DNA of 64,000 nt, taken from NCBI GenBank assembly GCA_007922195.1, contig ML682003.1:238862-302861 (forward strand), read 5' to 3'. A model generated the notes under the pieces. The model ran no database searches and was not told the origin of the DNA. It was given only the letters and a program-made list of their open reading frames with translations. The DNA is from Podocnemis expansa. Its lineage: Eukaryota > Chordata > Testudines > Podocnemididae. A program made the position numbers and the translations under genes. Positions 21,332 to 32,045 of the stretch are shown piece by piece (positions within the stretch are counted from its first letter, which is position 1; each line of letters opens with the position of its first letter).

Positions 21332-21510
21332 CAGCACTCCTCAACTATTGTGCTGGGCCACATTACTGTGTCGCCACTTCATGGTTAGTGTGCTGCAGAG
21401 AGCAGGGGAGATTGTTGGATTTGACAGGTGTATGGGTGGGCTGGTGCATCCTATAGAGTTATGATATGCCACCAAGTGTGTCACAACCGACAAAAGGTTG
21501 AGAACTACTG
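21332..21510. mobile_element. hAT non-autonomous element, perfect TCCTAGAG duplication
   Basis: Left end CAGCACTCCTCAACTATTG and right end AAAAGGTTGAGAACTACTG, with identical octamers TCCTAGAG at 21324-21331 and 21511-21518. Internal words ATTACTGTGTC and CCACCAAGTGTGT are shared with the copy at 63465-63642. Confidence 0.85.
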
Positions 21511-21879
21511 TCCTAGAGCATCCAGCAGCATGCTGTCCAAATATCACAAACAGGACTGAACGCCACATTACCATAACCCAAGTATGTGTTATTTTCTCAG
21601 CTCCTCCTTTGCTAACAGGCATGCAAAACTGGAGAAAAAGAATAGTCCTTCATACTCTTTAGAGCCCTTTCCTTTCATTTCACTGGGCTTTGGCTCAGAA
21701 GCTAGGTCCATGGCTTTCCATGGAAGACAATGGAAAGTTTTTGGTCGCCTTTAGATGGAGTCTGTGATGAGGGTAAAGCCTTTGCAAAGAGGTGTGTCTC
21801 CGGCTGAGCTTTGCAGAAGAGAGACACCAGGTCATTGATTTTGCTTTTCTTCCCCCACGCCCCACATCCCTGCTAGATT

Positions 21880-22090
21880 CTGTACTTCACTTTGTGAATC
21901 CAAACAACTGCTTCAATTTTCTGTAACAGTCTGACTTGATCCTGTGACTTCCCTGCATTTATTTTGTTCCCATTCTGTAAATTCCCCATCTTCCAGCATC
22001 TGGTGAAGTGGGATTTTCTCCTAGGAAAACTCATGTGATAAATAAATTCGTTAATCTTTAAAGTGCCACCAGACTCCTTGGTTCTTTTAC
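21880..22090 (+). mobile_element. Hammerhead-family retroelement, single plus copy
   Basis: Body words ACTTGATCCTGTGACTTCC and CCCATTCTGTAAATTCCCC precede a decayed ribozyme block (CTGGTGA, GTGGGA/TCCTAG, GAAAACTCATG) and the tail TTAATCTTTAAAGTGCCAC. It is not paired with a minus arm. The core substitution CTGGTGA should inactivate it. Confidence 0.6.
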
Positions 22091-22139
22091 CAGTTCCCTC
22101 TGGCTTCCAGAGGAAGGGATTTTTACAGCCCATGGGCTT

Positions 22140-22781
22140 TATGCCCTGCTCTCGATATATTCATCCCCAGTGACTCTCCAGTGTTGCGGAGAGAGGGCCG
22201 GGAAACCATAAACAAAATGCCCCCTATTTAAGTACTTCATAAACAATGATCTCTCTCTAATCCATAAAGTAACAGCCTCTGTCCTGTGAAATGTCAGCGT
22301 TCAAAGCCCTTCATAAAGAATATAGCTGGCATTAAAAACGCAGGGCCCTGCTACACCACTCCTCCATCACTGACTTCAATGGCTCCTCTGCCTTAATCAC
22401 AGATACTGGATGGGGCGTGTAGATGTTAATCATAAGGCTGTTGTTCTATTATTCGTCTTAGATACTCAGTAAATTATACAGAAGCGGTGAATGCCTTGTT
22501 TTATGAGGCAACAACAATCTGGATCCCATTGATTAGAGGACGATGATGAGAACTAGTCACTTTGTCTGAGGTTCTAGCTATATAACCACTCCCCACTTGA
22601 TTAGATACTATTTATGATACTTCGTCTTTAATACCAGATCATTCAAATAATAACAGCTCATGAGGCCCCTTTGGACTCCTGGTCACTTAACCAAAGCAGA
22701 TTATCCATACTTGGGACTGTGCACATGAGGAAATCTCATACTGGATAGTTTCCCTTAACCATTCACCAACTTCACACAAGG
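22140..22781. other. Unique stretch, candidate conserved non-coding DNA
   Basis: No repeat words occur over about 640 bp, unlike the flanks. It is rich in homeodomain-like TAAT cores and contains AAACCATAAACAAAATG, CCCCCTATTTAAG and GTTAATCATAAGG. There is no open frame of note. The suggestion of conservation is a guess from texture and isolation among young repeats. Confidence 0.2.
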
Positions 22782-23335
22782 ACTTCATAGACACACAAAA
22801 AATCAGGGTTGGAAGGAACCTCAGGGGGTCATCTAGTCCAGCCCCCTGCTCAAAGCAGGACCAAACCCAACTAAATCCTCCCAGCTAAGGCTTTGCCAAG
22901 CCAGGGCATAAGAGCCTGACCTCCTAAGATGAATATCCCACCACTTCCCAAGGTAACCCGTTCCAGTGCTTCATCACCCACCTAGTGAAAAAGCTCTTTA
23001 ATATCCATCCAAGACCTCTCTTACTGCAACTTGAGACCATTCCTACTACTTCCATCCTCTGCCACCACTGAGAACAGCCTGGCACCATCCTCCGTGGATC
23101 CCCCCTTCAGGTAGTGAAGACTGCTATCAAACATCCCTCCCATGCAAACACACTCTTCTTCTGCAGATTAAAAAAGCCTATGTCCTTCAACCTCTCCTTA
23201 TAAGTCAGGTGCTCCAGCCCCCTAATCATTTCATTGCCATCGATTGAACTCTCCAGTTTGTCCATATCCTTCATGTGGTGGGGTGCCCAAAAGTGGAGTC
23301 AGCAGTCCAGTTCTGTCCTCCAGTACTCCAATACC
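22782..23335 (-). mobile_element. CR1 LINE, 5'-truncated 3' end
   Basis: Reading minus from 23335, the sequence follows the CR1 3' end: CCACTTTTGGGCACCCCACC, the GGAGCACCTGACTTAT region, CTACCTGAAGGGG, and finally CCCCCTGAGGTTCCTTCCAAC next to the 3' end near 22790. It covers roughly the last 550 bp of a CR1. It is one of the better preserved LINE copies in the window. No complete reverse transcriptase domain is present. Confidence 0.75.
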
Positions 23336-24465
23336 TCATGCCTTTAGAGGTGTCTACATGCACTTCAGCTTCCTTAACAGTTTCATCCAAAGCCTAGTGA
23401 TGTTAACAAGACCATTTGAACTGATTTTAATGGAGTTTGGGTCAAGTCCTCTGCAGGGAGCAAAGATTTATGGATCTTCCCTTTTCCTGTCCCTACCTCC
23501 AAACCCTTCTGTATGTCAAGGTACAAAAAGCCATACGGAGAAGCTATCTGCAGTATGCAGGGTGTCCTTTCTTCAGAGTCCCCAAATTCTTCCCTTTTAT
23601 GGTGGAATCGCACCCAATCTATTCTAGATGCATAGGTTTTGTTGCTATGGAGGGAAAGACAGGATTTGTTCTCACTTGCTTTCTCAGAGTTAGACATACA
23701 TTCAGGAATAGCTGCTGTCCATTCTGCTCTTGCTGATTTTGAAAAAAGCATTAAGCAGGAGGGAGAAGGGGTAGCGATGACTCCAGAATATGATTTCTTT
23801 GCTTCCCGAGGCTTTTTGCAGACATATGGTAAGCTTTAACAGCTCGACATCTGGCAATTCCTCCCCCAAAAGGTGTTCCAAATGTTTGGAGAATTATTTC
23901 TTTCTCAGCAGCTTGTTGCACTCAAATATTGTTTTATATGCTGAATTAAACACCACTTTCATCTCTCAACTTGCCCGGAGTGTTTTTGATGCTCGGATGT
24001 ACACTGGGGTTTTCTTTGTACAAAGGTATGGAGCAAATTCCTTTGGACAGACCACACCAAGAGGAGTATGAGTACAACCTACAAATCTATTGCTGTCAAG
24101 AAATATTATGGGTTGAAGATCAGGACTTCTGTGTTATTTGGGATGTGTAAGATTTACCTATTTATTAAGTCAACAGTTGGCTACCTACTGCAATGTATAA
24201 TAATTGTACCAAATATAAATCTGTTGTTTATTTTTTGTTTGTTTTTTTGATTACATAGCCAAAGGGACAAGAAGCAAAGCCATACAGTCACGAAGGGCTG
24301 TCTTTGGCTCCTTGTGGTTAGCTAGGGAATGAAACTGGAACCAGAGGACGCTAGCACTGACAGCAACACTAGGAACTCCAAAACTGTATTAGGGATCTAT
24401 ATGGAAACCATTGCCATAGTCTCTGAATTCCTCACAATCCTTAATGTATTTATCCACACAACACT
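23336..24465. other. Anonymous sequence with one weak exon candidate
   Basis: The interval between CR1 and a hAT element has unusually dense open frames on the plus strand (23244-23627, 23437-23736, 23639-23839, 23790-24071) but no domain that I recognise. The only part with splice signals on both sides is 23688-23828, listed separately. Confidence 0.35.
23688..23828 (+). other. Weak candidate internal exon
   Basis: A pyrimidine-rich acceptor, TTCTCACTTGCTTTCTCAG, precedes 23688, and a strong donor, ATG|GTAAGC, follows 23828. The 141 bases between are open, with 46 whole codons plus split ends, so skipping would keep frame. The peptide begins LDIHSGIAAVHSALADFEKS and ends FFASRGFLQTY; it is mixed polar and hydrophobic, with no domain that I recognise. 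Such combinations arise by chance in non-coding DNA, so this is only a candidate. Confidence 0.15.
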
Positions 24466-24473
24466 CCCTAGAG

Positions 24474-24650
24474 CAGGCATCTCAAACTCAAATCACCATG
24501 AGGACTGGTACATTAGCCTGAGGGCCTCACCACTAAAACCTTTTCATACAGTGATATTGCACATATTAGTAATGATTGTGTCACCGCGGGCCGCAGTACA
24601 TAGCTTTAGGGGCTGCATGTGGCCTGTGGGCAACATGTTTGAGACCCCTG
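24474..24650. mobile_element. hAT non-autonomous element, perfect CCCTAGAG duplication
   Basis: Left end CAGGCATCTCAAACTCAAAT; right end ATGTTTGAGACCCCTG. Identical octamers CCCTAGAG lie at 24466-24473 and 24651-24658. Internal words GGACTGGTACATTAG and GGGCTGCATGTGGCC are shared with 29836-30061 and 55224-55433. Confidence 0.85.
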
Positions 24651-24661
24651 CCCTAGAGGTA

Positions 24662-24800
24662 AGGAATTATATTACCCCATTTTACAGATGGCAAACTGAG
24701 GCCCAGAGATACTGTCACACATGCAGGCTGCAGCAGAGCTGGGAGTTGAATGCAGATTGCTTTAGTCTTAACCAACAAAGTGCTGAAATGGGACAGAGCT
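24662..24800 (-). repeat. MIR-type SINE fragment
   Basis: CCCCATTTTACAGATGGCAAA and CTGAGGCCCAGAGA are the reverse complement of the MIR 3' half (CTCAGTTTCC, CATCTGTAAAATGGGG). It is followed by a degraded GCAGAGCTGGGAGTTGAA core. Confidence 0.7.
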
Positions 24801-25654
24801 GGGTCAGGGCTCTTGTGGGAAGCTGATGCCAGTTGCTAAATGCACTTTGGCTGCACTCACCTCAGAAACACTGGGGTGATTTCAGGCCGTGTCTCACAAG
24901 TGGTCCAGAACGGAAGGAATGGCCCAGAGGGAGGAGAGCAAAAGATGCCTTTGAACCTTCTGAGTTTTAGGCTGCTGGCAGTGGGGGGGAAGATGCCTCT
25001 GGCATAAATGAGAAAAGATCTAATGTATGAGAGATGCCCTAGCAGTAGTCAGTGCTGCAACCACTCCCCCACCCCTTGCTTCACCTACTTGCATGCCCTT
25101 CACACTCCTACATCAGACCTACACTGCTTCTCCACCCCCTCTTATCCCCTGTAGCTCTTTTACCATCCCTATTCCCAGCCACAGGTCCATGCAGGGGCTG
25201 GATTGGGAGGAAGAGTCAGCATCAGTGTTTCTATCAACCAACAGACCCTTTTCTCCTCACTTAATGCAAGTCTTGTCTTATAGGTGTAAACTAGGCCTTC
25301 AAGCAAGTAGTTCATTAGCCAGCCTTCTGCACTGCCCAGCACCTAGTGCAGCAAAGGAAGATGAATTCACAGTTTTGCAGTAGGTTGACAGGCTCCTTTC
25401 TGACCTCTGCACAGAAAATCTTACAGAGCTGGATGGAAAATAATAATTTTTCTATAGATTTCGATGGAGCAATCTGTTGAACTGAGCAGAAAAATATCTT
25501 GCTGCAGTAGAAATTTAAAGGAAGGGTCAAAAAACCCAGAGAAAGATAGAGTTTCTCTGCAGAATACTGAGTAATTTTTTTCTGTTAGAACTCATATTTT
25601 CTAGAGAATCCTGTTGGTTTCATGCCTATTACATTCTTTTGGACTTTTCTATTG
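24801..25654. other. Anonymous sequence
   Basis: No repeat family or gene recognised. Overlapping frames at 25027-25383 are proline/serine-rich chance frames without supporting features. Confidence 0.35.
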
Positions 25655-26335
25655 GGGTTTGTGATGGGGCAGCTGCCGTGCTCTGGCTTGTAAGGAGTTA
25701 AGAGGGCCTGGAGAAGAATATCCAATAGGCAAGAGTGTTGGGTAAGCCAATCAGGGCCTAGAAGCTGTGTACAAAAGGGAGCAGGAAAGCCAGCACAATC
25801 TGTCCATTCTGGGAGCTTGAGCAGGAGAAATTGGTTGCCTGAAGGAGGCAGCACCCAGGACAATGTAGTGGCTGATACTAGGGGCCTATGGGAGACAGGC
25901 TCCTTATTCAAGGACAGACAAGGTACTGGGGCTGCAGGGAAGGGGCCCAGGGAACACACTGAGGACTTAGGGGGAGAGATGCTGCAAAGGTCACTGCATA
26001 TTGGATGCCTGGACCAGGGTCCAGAGAAGTAGGTGGGCCTGAGTCCCTCCTTGCCCACCCCCAACTGCTCGTGGAGTGATGGCAGAATTGTCTCTGTATT
26101 GTGGAGTAGAAGGGCAGAGATGGGACAGTGAAACATTCCCCAGGAAAGAAGGATATACAGCCAGGTGTCCAGCTGGCGGGATGAGCAGCTGGAGAAGGAA
26201 GGATGGAGCTCGGGCTGTAGAAGTGGCACCTCTTGAGCTACTCCCCAAAAACACTACCAGGAGGCAAATGTCCAGCAGAGAGTGCTGCCAACCCCTCATT
26301 GGGTTCTTATGCACTGAAGCATGAGAGTTGATTTC
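25655..26335 (+). repeat. Probable LTR of a reptile retroelement
   Basis: From TGATGGGGCAGCTGCC the sequence runs through AAGGAGTTAAGAGGGCCTGG, CCAATCAGGGCCTAG (a CCAAT-box-like promoter word), TACAAAAGGGAGC (degraded TATA box) and TCTGGGAGCTTGAGCAGGAG. I recognise this order as a promoter-bearing LTR seen in turtle sequence. The 214-codon minus-strand frame across it is antisense and meaningless. A solo LTR is likely, since no internal region follows. Confidence 0.45.
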
Positions 26336-27394
26336 CCTTAAACTAACATATATGATAATAAATTTTATAATCAGTTATAAAATTCCTCAGGTATTTTTTT
26401 AATCATGTTTGATTCAATACACCTCCTGCACAGAACTAAATTCTGCAGACCCACTCTCTGTTCTTTGCAGAAGCTTTTAGTTTTAATTCCTCTAGATTGG
26501 CCAGCTAATAATTTCATTGAGTTGTCCCTTGTTCTGGTAGCATGTGATGCTGAGAGACATGATTTATCCTATACACCACTTCCTCTTTGAGCCGAAGCTG
26601 TCTTTCTCCATCTTCTCCAGAGTTTATAAGTAAATCCTGCCTATTTCTGGAACATTTACGGTTATCGAATGACTGTTATCTGACAAAAACTTTGGTTTTT
26701 TTACTGTAAATTAGTGGTTTCTGAGATTGGATTAACTGGATAATTGTGGATTTGAAAATATAAAAAACCTAAGCATAATATTGTATAAAGAATGCCCATG
26801 TCTGGCGAGGGGGGTGAGTTTATTGGGAGGTAATGTTGTTTCATTTACATTCTAGTTGATAACTGGGTTGTCTTGTAATCAGTTTAAGTGGCAATGCTGG
26901 GAAAGTTCTTGCTCCAAACAGCTCGAAAGAGGCTTATGGCCATATATATTATCTCAGATGTGCCAAACAGTCTGTATGAATCCTTTCATTTATTCCCGGG
27001 AAAGCCCAAGCAGGTAAAAATTCCTTGGTCTCAAAAGGCATTAGTTGCAATGACAAGACTCTATCACCCCAGATGAACACTTTTTTTCACAAAACAATCA
27101 GTTTATATCTATTCCCTCAGTATTTCTCCTCAGAGGAAATCTGTACAACCTTTTTAGAAGGCAAATGCTGTAGCTTAAATTAATAACTGTGCTAATCACT
27201 AAAAATCGTGAACCGATTAGAGACCCTGAATTTACGGCTTATTACAACGATCCATAATTCACTAACAATCACCCATCCACCTCCTACCCCCACGTCACAG
27301 CTACTTTTCCCACCCCTGCTCATTCTTTCCTATGACTAAAGAGGTGTTAGGCAACTTCATCTTCAATGATCCCTTGAAGCATGCGTCAACTATG
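26336..27394. other. AT-rich anonymous sequence
   Basis: About 1.06 kb with no recognised repeat or exon. The portion 26640-27250 is AT-rich and free of familiar repeat words, so it may be unique DNA. Confidence 0.35.
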
Positions 27395-27558
27395 GGTTAT
27401 CTAGGGTGGTAGCAGAATTTCCGCCCTTAGAAATTTTTAAGGTCAGGCCTGACAGAGCTCTGGATGGGATGATTTTGTTGGAGATGGCCCTGCTTGGAGC
27501 AGGAGGCTGAACTAGGTCACCTCCCAAGGTAACTTCCAGCTCTTCCATTCTATGATTT
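27395..27558 (+). repeat. CR1 LINE 3' end fragment
   Basis: GGTCAGGCCTGACAGAGCTC, GGGATGATTTTGTTGGAG and GGAGCAGGAGGCTGAACTAG lead to the CR1 terminal TTCTATGATT at 27548-27558. Confidence 0.75.
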
Positions 27559-27599
27559 ATGCTAAACAATTTGTTCCCTCTTCTACTTAGCCATGACAC

Positions 27600-27747
27600 T
27601 CAGGACGTATTTTCCAGGACCAAAGAACAACTGTGTAAGTTCAACAGCTTGTCTCTTTCACCAGCAGAGGTTGGCCCCATACAAGATATTACTTTACCCA
27701 TCTTGTCTAATATCCTGAGACAACACAGCAGCAACACTGAATACATT
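27600..27747 (+). mobile_element. Second hammerhead-type retroelement family, tail fragment
   Basis: Words GCTTGTCTCTTTCACCAGCA, GAGGTTGGCCCCATACAAGA and TTACCCATCTTGTCTAATATCC define the tail also seen, inverted, at 5700-5832. Upstream, CCAAAGAACAACTGTGTAAG and TTCAACAGCTTG sit where a CTGAAGA, stem, GAAA, GCTT block would lie in an intact copy, but they have decayed. Classification is inferred. Confidence 0.4.
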
Positions 27748-27779
27748 TGAATTTTTATTTTTATCTTGTACTGTAACTT

Positions 27780-27990
27780 AATACAAATCAAAGCATTTCA
27801 ATATAACATATGGTCAAAGTGATAAGGTCAAAATGAAACATTTCAGTAAGAAAAACAAAATAATTTTGGACTGTTTTGGTTTGCAAAAATATCTGAGATT
27901 CTGGCCTTTCATTCTGATTTAGGAAAAATCCAAATTTCATTATGTAGTGAGATGGAAATTCTGAATTTTGACCATATCTGAAAGTCAACC
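27780..27990. repeat. AAAATTT-type foldback repeat
   Basis: TCAAAATGAAACATTTCAG and AAAATATCTGAGATTCTGG words resemble 15541-15645. No terminal structure could be read. Confidence 0.3.
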
Positions 27991-28059
27991 CTTGCTGACA
28001 TTTCTATCTTCTTCAGAAGTATTGGGTCTAGCACAAAGAGGGAGCTGCTCTGTAGCTTT

Positions 28060-28460
28060 TTAAAGAGAAGGCTAAGAGGTAATTTAGTCATGGTTCATCA
28101 GTACACAGGGAGAAAATATCTGATGCTAGAGTGCTCTGATTTAACAGGACAAGCTGTAACAGGATCTAGTGACTGAAAAATGAAGTCAGGAAATTTCAAA
28201 GTAAGAGTAAGAGGGATTTTTTTTAATCAGTTAGAATAATTCACTATTGGAACAGCTTCAAGATGTAGCAAATTCTCCCATCACTTGAAATGTTTAAATC
28301 CAGAACAGATATCTTTCTAAAAGCTATTTTCTAGTTTAACCACAAGTTGTTTGGCTCAGTGCTCAGTGGGTGAAATTCACTAGTCCGTGTGCTGCAGGAC
28401 AACAAACTACATGATCATAACAGTCCTTTCTGCCCTTAAAATCTATCGAATTTGAAAACA
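28060..28460 (+). repeat. CR1 LINE 3' end, degraded
   Basis: AGAGAAGGCTAAGAGGTAA, ATTCACTATTGGAACAGCTT, TTGAAATGTTTAAATCCAG and CTACATGATCATAACAGTCC follow the CR1 3' consensus in order. Its 5' boundary is uncertain. Confidence 0.65.
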
Positions 28461-28589
28461 ATTCCAGGGACACGATGATAACAGCCTGTGTTACACTTGT
28501 CAAACACTTACCCTTGTCAAAAAAATCAGTGGGACATCAAGACTTCAAAGAGAAACAGTCGAAATTGAACTAATATGCAAATTAAATTG

Positions 28590-28890
28590 TGTGAAAGCAG
28601 GGCTGAATCGTGACTATGGATTCTTGCCACATTATAACAGGTAATTTGACTTCACCCTCCCTCTGTGTGCTGTTTCCTAGAGTTTGAATCCTTATAAATG
28701 CTCTGATTTGCTGTTGCAGTATGACCTGATCCCATGTCTTACACTCCGCTACATTTATTTTCATCCAATTCTGTAAGTTCTCACTCTTCAAAGCATCTGA
28801 TGAAGTGGGGTATTCTCCCACGAAAGCTCATGCGATAAATAAATCTGTTAGTCTTTAAGTGCCACAAGACTCCTTGCTTTTCTTTTCCTC
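28590..28890 (+). mobile_element. Hammerhead-family retroelement, long plus copy
   Basis: This single-orientation copy has about 120 bp of upstream body (GGTAATTTGACTTCACCC, GCTCTGATTTGCTGTTGCAG) that is also present before 50674. Then come TATGACCTGATCCC, an intact ribozyme block (28793-28833), AATAAATAAATCTG, the tail TTAGTCTTTAAGTGCCAC and AGACTCCTTGC. It is the best preserved copy in the window. Confidence 0.65.
28793..28833 (+). ncRNA. Hammerhead-ribozyme-like motif, intact core
   Basis: GCAT (28793-28796), CTGATGA (28797-28803), one extra A, stem GTGGG with CCCAC (28805-28809 with 28817-28821), GAAA (28822-28825), GCTC (28826-28829), ATGC (28830-28833). Every invariant hammerhead base is present and helix I pairs perfectly. 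The expected cleavage point is after C28829. As at 75-115, helix III is a bare AGCU, so dimerisation is the likely route to an active fold. This is a sequence match only. Confidence 0.55.
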
Positions 28891-29640
28891 ATTAATAAAG
28901 TTCCTGAAAAGAAGAAAAAGTTAGTTCTTGAAGGCATTTGTCTTGCAACAACTTCACTGGTTTCACAGCCTTCATAGTTGTTATTTGCATAACATTCAGG
29001 AATTCACACCATAAAGTATTTTAGCAGCAATGTGCAAATGTCCCAGACGACAAAGATTTCTGTAACTTCCTGATTCCCTGCCTGTTCAGTGAATGTTAAA
29101 AACGGTGTGCCAACTGACGTGACAGTTCTTTCATGGCCTTCAAACCAACTTCGTTAGTTGCTTGTCCTGCTAGATCCTGAGGTTTGGAAGCCCTGCGTTC
29201 TACTTCTCTCCTACTCATGATTGTCCTTGTCCTTACACCTCATATTTACTGTATGCACAGTCTGTGCATGGATCTGAGAACAGTCTACACCTATGGCTGT
29301 CACCTTGGGAATGATCCAGAAGCAAGGGTCTGCCAGTCTATTTACTTAAGTCCGAGGACAGAATCTGCAGTAGAAATTATACAGGGAACCTAATGATCTC
29401 CTCAACCTTCCTGTCTTGCACATGATTTTCCCAAGGATTGCTTGATGGAACTGGACTGAGCTAGCTGGAAAGCTCTGCACTCCTCAGACTATTTAGGGCC
29501 TAATCCACAGGTGAGGTGAGTAAACCAAAGCTCATGATCCCTCAGTGTGCATCCTTTGTGGTCAAAATACCAACTGCAAGAAGTGGAGAAATCAGGCAAA
29601 GAAAGAGGTATGATACACTATTGGTTTTCCTGTCATCTCA
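28891..29640. other. Anonymous sequence
   Basis: No gene or repeat recognised. A 70-codon frame at 29184-29393 has a hydrophobic start but no further support. Confidence 0.35.
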
Positions 29641-30135
29641 GAAGCCACTATTACGCGATTGTCTGTACACTACATGGACTATACCAGTGCATCAATGTCA
29701 TTGTAGCTATGCCGCATAACCCTGTAGACACACCATATACCAAGAGGGTTTTTTCTATCGCACAGTCTCCCTGTGTGCTGGTAGCTAAGTTTATGGAAGC
29801 ATTCTTCCCTTGACTCAGCTGTGTTTACACTAGTGCAGGGGTCTCAAACTCAAATCACCACGAGGGCCGCACAAGGACTAGTACATTAGCCCAAAGGCCA
29901 CACCACACCTGGGAACTAGTATGGTAGCCCAAGGGCTGCACCACTGAAACCTTTTCATACAACAGTATTTCAAATATTGATAGCGAGAGTGTCATTGCAG
30001 GCCAATAGAAATAACTTGATGGGCCGCATGTGACCCTCGGGCCATGAGTTTGAGACCCCTGCACTAGTGGTTAGACTGTCATAGCTAAGTTGCTTGGGAG
30101 TGTGGATTTTTCACATCCTTAACTGATATAGCTAG
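29641..30135. repeat. Diverged MITE hosting a hAT element
   Basis: Words such as GTCTGTACACTACATGG, CATTGTAGCTATGCCGC and, after the hAT, ATAGCTAAGTTGCTTGGGAG and GTGGATTTTTCACATCC match other degraded members at 37045-37765 and 48775-49032. The hAT at 29836-30061 splits it. Confidence 0.4.
29836..30061. mobile_element. hAT non-autonomous element, perfect CACTAGTG duplication
   Basis: Termini CAGGGGTCTCAAACTC and GAGTTTGAGACCCCTG are a perfect 16-bp inverted repeat. Identical octamers CACTAGTG, themselves palindromic, lie at 29828-29835 and 30062-30069. The interior has a partly repeated segment (CTAGTACATTAGCCCAAAGG and CTAGTATGGTAGCCCAAGGG). It is the cleanest hAT copy here. Confidence 0.9.
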
Positions 30136-30719
30136 TTGATGTGGATTTTAAGGGTGGACTGGGCCTACGATGTTACTGGTGATGAGAGACTTAGATTCTG
30201 AGGTTGTAAAAGCTCATTATTCAGGTTATAGGGATATTAAATGCAAAGACAGGGATGATAGAGCTGTAGGGACCTTGTTATTTAAACTGCTAACTCTGAA
30301 GGGAAGGAGTGAGTTTATTGAAAAGGTTCCAGTTTAACCCCTCTGTAATTATTACAATTTCTGTTTTTCCTACTGATACACTGATAGCATTAAAACCTCG
30401 CCCCTTCTTCCCAAAACTTCTTTCTGGTCTTGACAAAAGGTGGAATGGAGCTATGGTCAATGCCAGATGAGTGTGAGAAACTTTAAATGCCCAAAGTATC
30501 CTCGATATTATGGACCAGGTTTTAAAATGTTTTCAACATCCACAAGATTTTCAAAGCAGTTTAACTCTTGTTTAGGCACCTGAATAAATCTGTGTGACTT
30601 TCAGAAGAGCTTATTTTTAGCAACCCACTAAAAGCCAATGGGACTCATGCTTCCAAGTCACTTAGGCCCAGATCCTCAATGATATTGAGGTACTTAACTC
30701 CCATTGAAACAAGATGACT
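30136..30719. other. Anonymous sequence with an old repeat
   Basis: At about 30520-30719, TTAGGCACCTGAATAAATC, GCCAATGGGACTCATGCTTC and CACTTAGGCCCAGATCC belong to an old interspersed repeat, also glimpsed at 52330-52560. The rest is unrecognised. Confidence 0.3.
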
Positions 30720-32045
30720 CAGATAATAATAGGCTTGTCAGTCTGACATTGATCTTGGGCAAAATAATAAAACAGTTGTCACAGGACTTCATAAATAAAG
30801 CATTAAGAAGAATAATGTATCAATCAACATGGGTTCATAGACAATAGAGCCTGTCAAACTAACCTGATCTCTTTCGTTGATGAGATTAGATGTTTGGTTG
30901 ACAACACTAAGAGGGTTGATGTAATATACTTACACTTAAGACATTTGATTTGATACTGCAGCTTTTTTTAATGAAAAACAAGAATGAAACACAATTAACA
31001 AGATGCACGTTAAGTGGATTGAAAGTTGGCTAGCTGCCAGCTCTCAAAATGTCACTGTGAATGAGAAAATGATCATTGAGCAGGTTTGTTTCTAAGGGGT
31101 CCCCACAAGATTCAATCCGTGTCCCTAGACTATTTAACCTTTTTTATCAGTGACCTAAAAGAAAACATATTAATACTGTGGACGTGGTAAATAATGGAGA
31201 GGGCAAGTTGCTGATACAATGCGACCTGGATTGCTTGGTGAACTGGAGACAAGCAAAAATATGCATTTTAAAATGGCTAAATATAAATGTATTCATTTAG
31301 GAACAAAGAATGTAGGCTTACAGGATGGAGGAATCTATCCAAAGCAATGATTCTGAAAAACATTTGGTGGCAGGGATGGATAGTGAATTGAACAAGAGCT
31401 CCCAGTCCAATACTGTGACCAAAAGGGATAATGTCTTTGGATGGGTAAACAGGGAAATTCTCATAGGCATAGAGAGGTTATGTTACCTCTCCAGTATTTA
31501 GTACTGTGTAACCATTACTGGAGTTCTGTGTTCAGTTCTGGTGTCTTCATTTCAGGAAGGATGTTGAAAAATTGGAGAGGGTTCAGAGCAGAAACAAAAG
31601 AATGAATAAAATATTGGGGGAAAAATGCTGCATTGTGATCGATTCAAGGAGTTAAATCTATTAGCATAACAAGGAGAAGGTGAGTTGATCACAGTCTATA
31701 AATGTCTACATGGAGAACAAATATTTGTCAACGGGTTCTTCAATCTAGCAGACTAAAAGTTATAATAAGATACAACAGCTGGAATTCAAGGTAGAAAAAT
31801 TCAGGGGGGAAATAAACGGTAATTTTTTTAGCGAGTTTAATTAACCATTGGAACAAAGTATCAAGGGCCATGATAGTTTCTCCACCACTGGCAGCTTTTA
31901 AATGAAGATTGGACCCCCCCCCAAAAAAAGAAAGAAATGATCTAATTCAAACAGGAATTATCTAGGTAGAGTCTTTGTCTGTGCTGTACCAGAGGCCAGA
32001 CTAGCTGATTATGCTGGTCCCTTGTGGCCTTGGACTCTATGAACC
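30720..32045 (+). pseudogene. CR1 LINE ORF2 3' part, heavily degraded
   Basis: Over 1.3 kb the order matches the end of the CR1 reverse-transcriptase frame and its 3' untranslated region: CTTGGGCAAAATAATAAAAC, TCAACATGGGTTCATAG, TTTTTATCAGTGACCTAAAAG, ATTTCAGGAAGGATGTTGAA, AATTGGAGAGGGTTCAGAGC and finally GGCCAGACTAGCTGATTATGC. Frameshifts and stops are numerous. It is the longest LINE remnant in the window and an ancient copy. Confidence 0.7.

Noticed and set aside
25585..26229. A 214-codon minus frame, the longest in the window
   Set aside because: It runs antisense through a probable LTR on the plus strand, whose CCAAT- and TATA-like words explain the sequence. No domain is visible.
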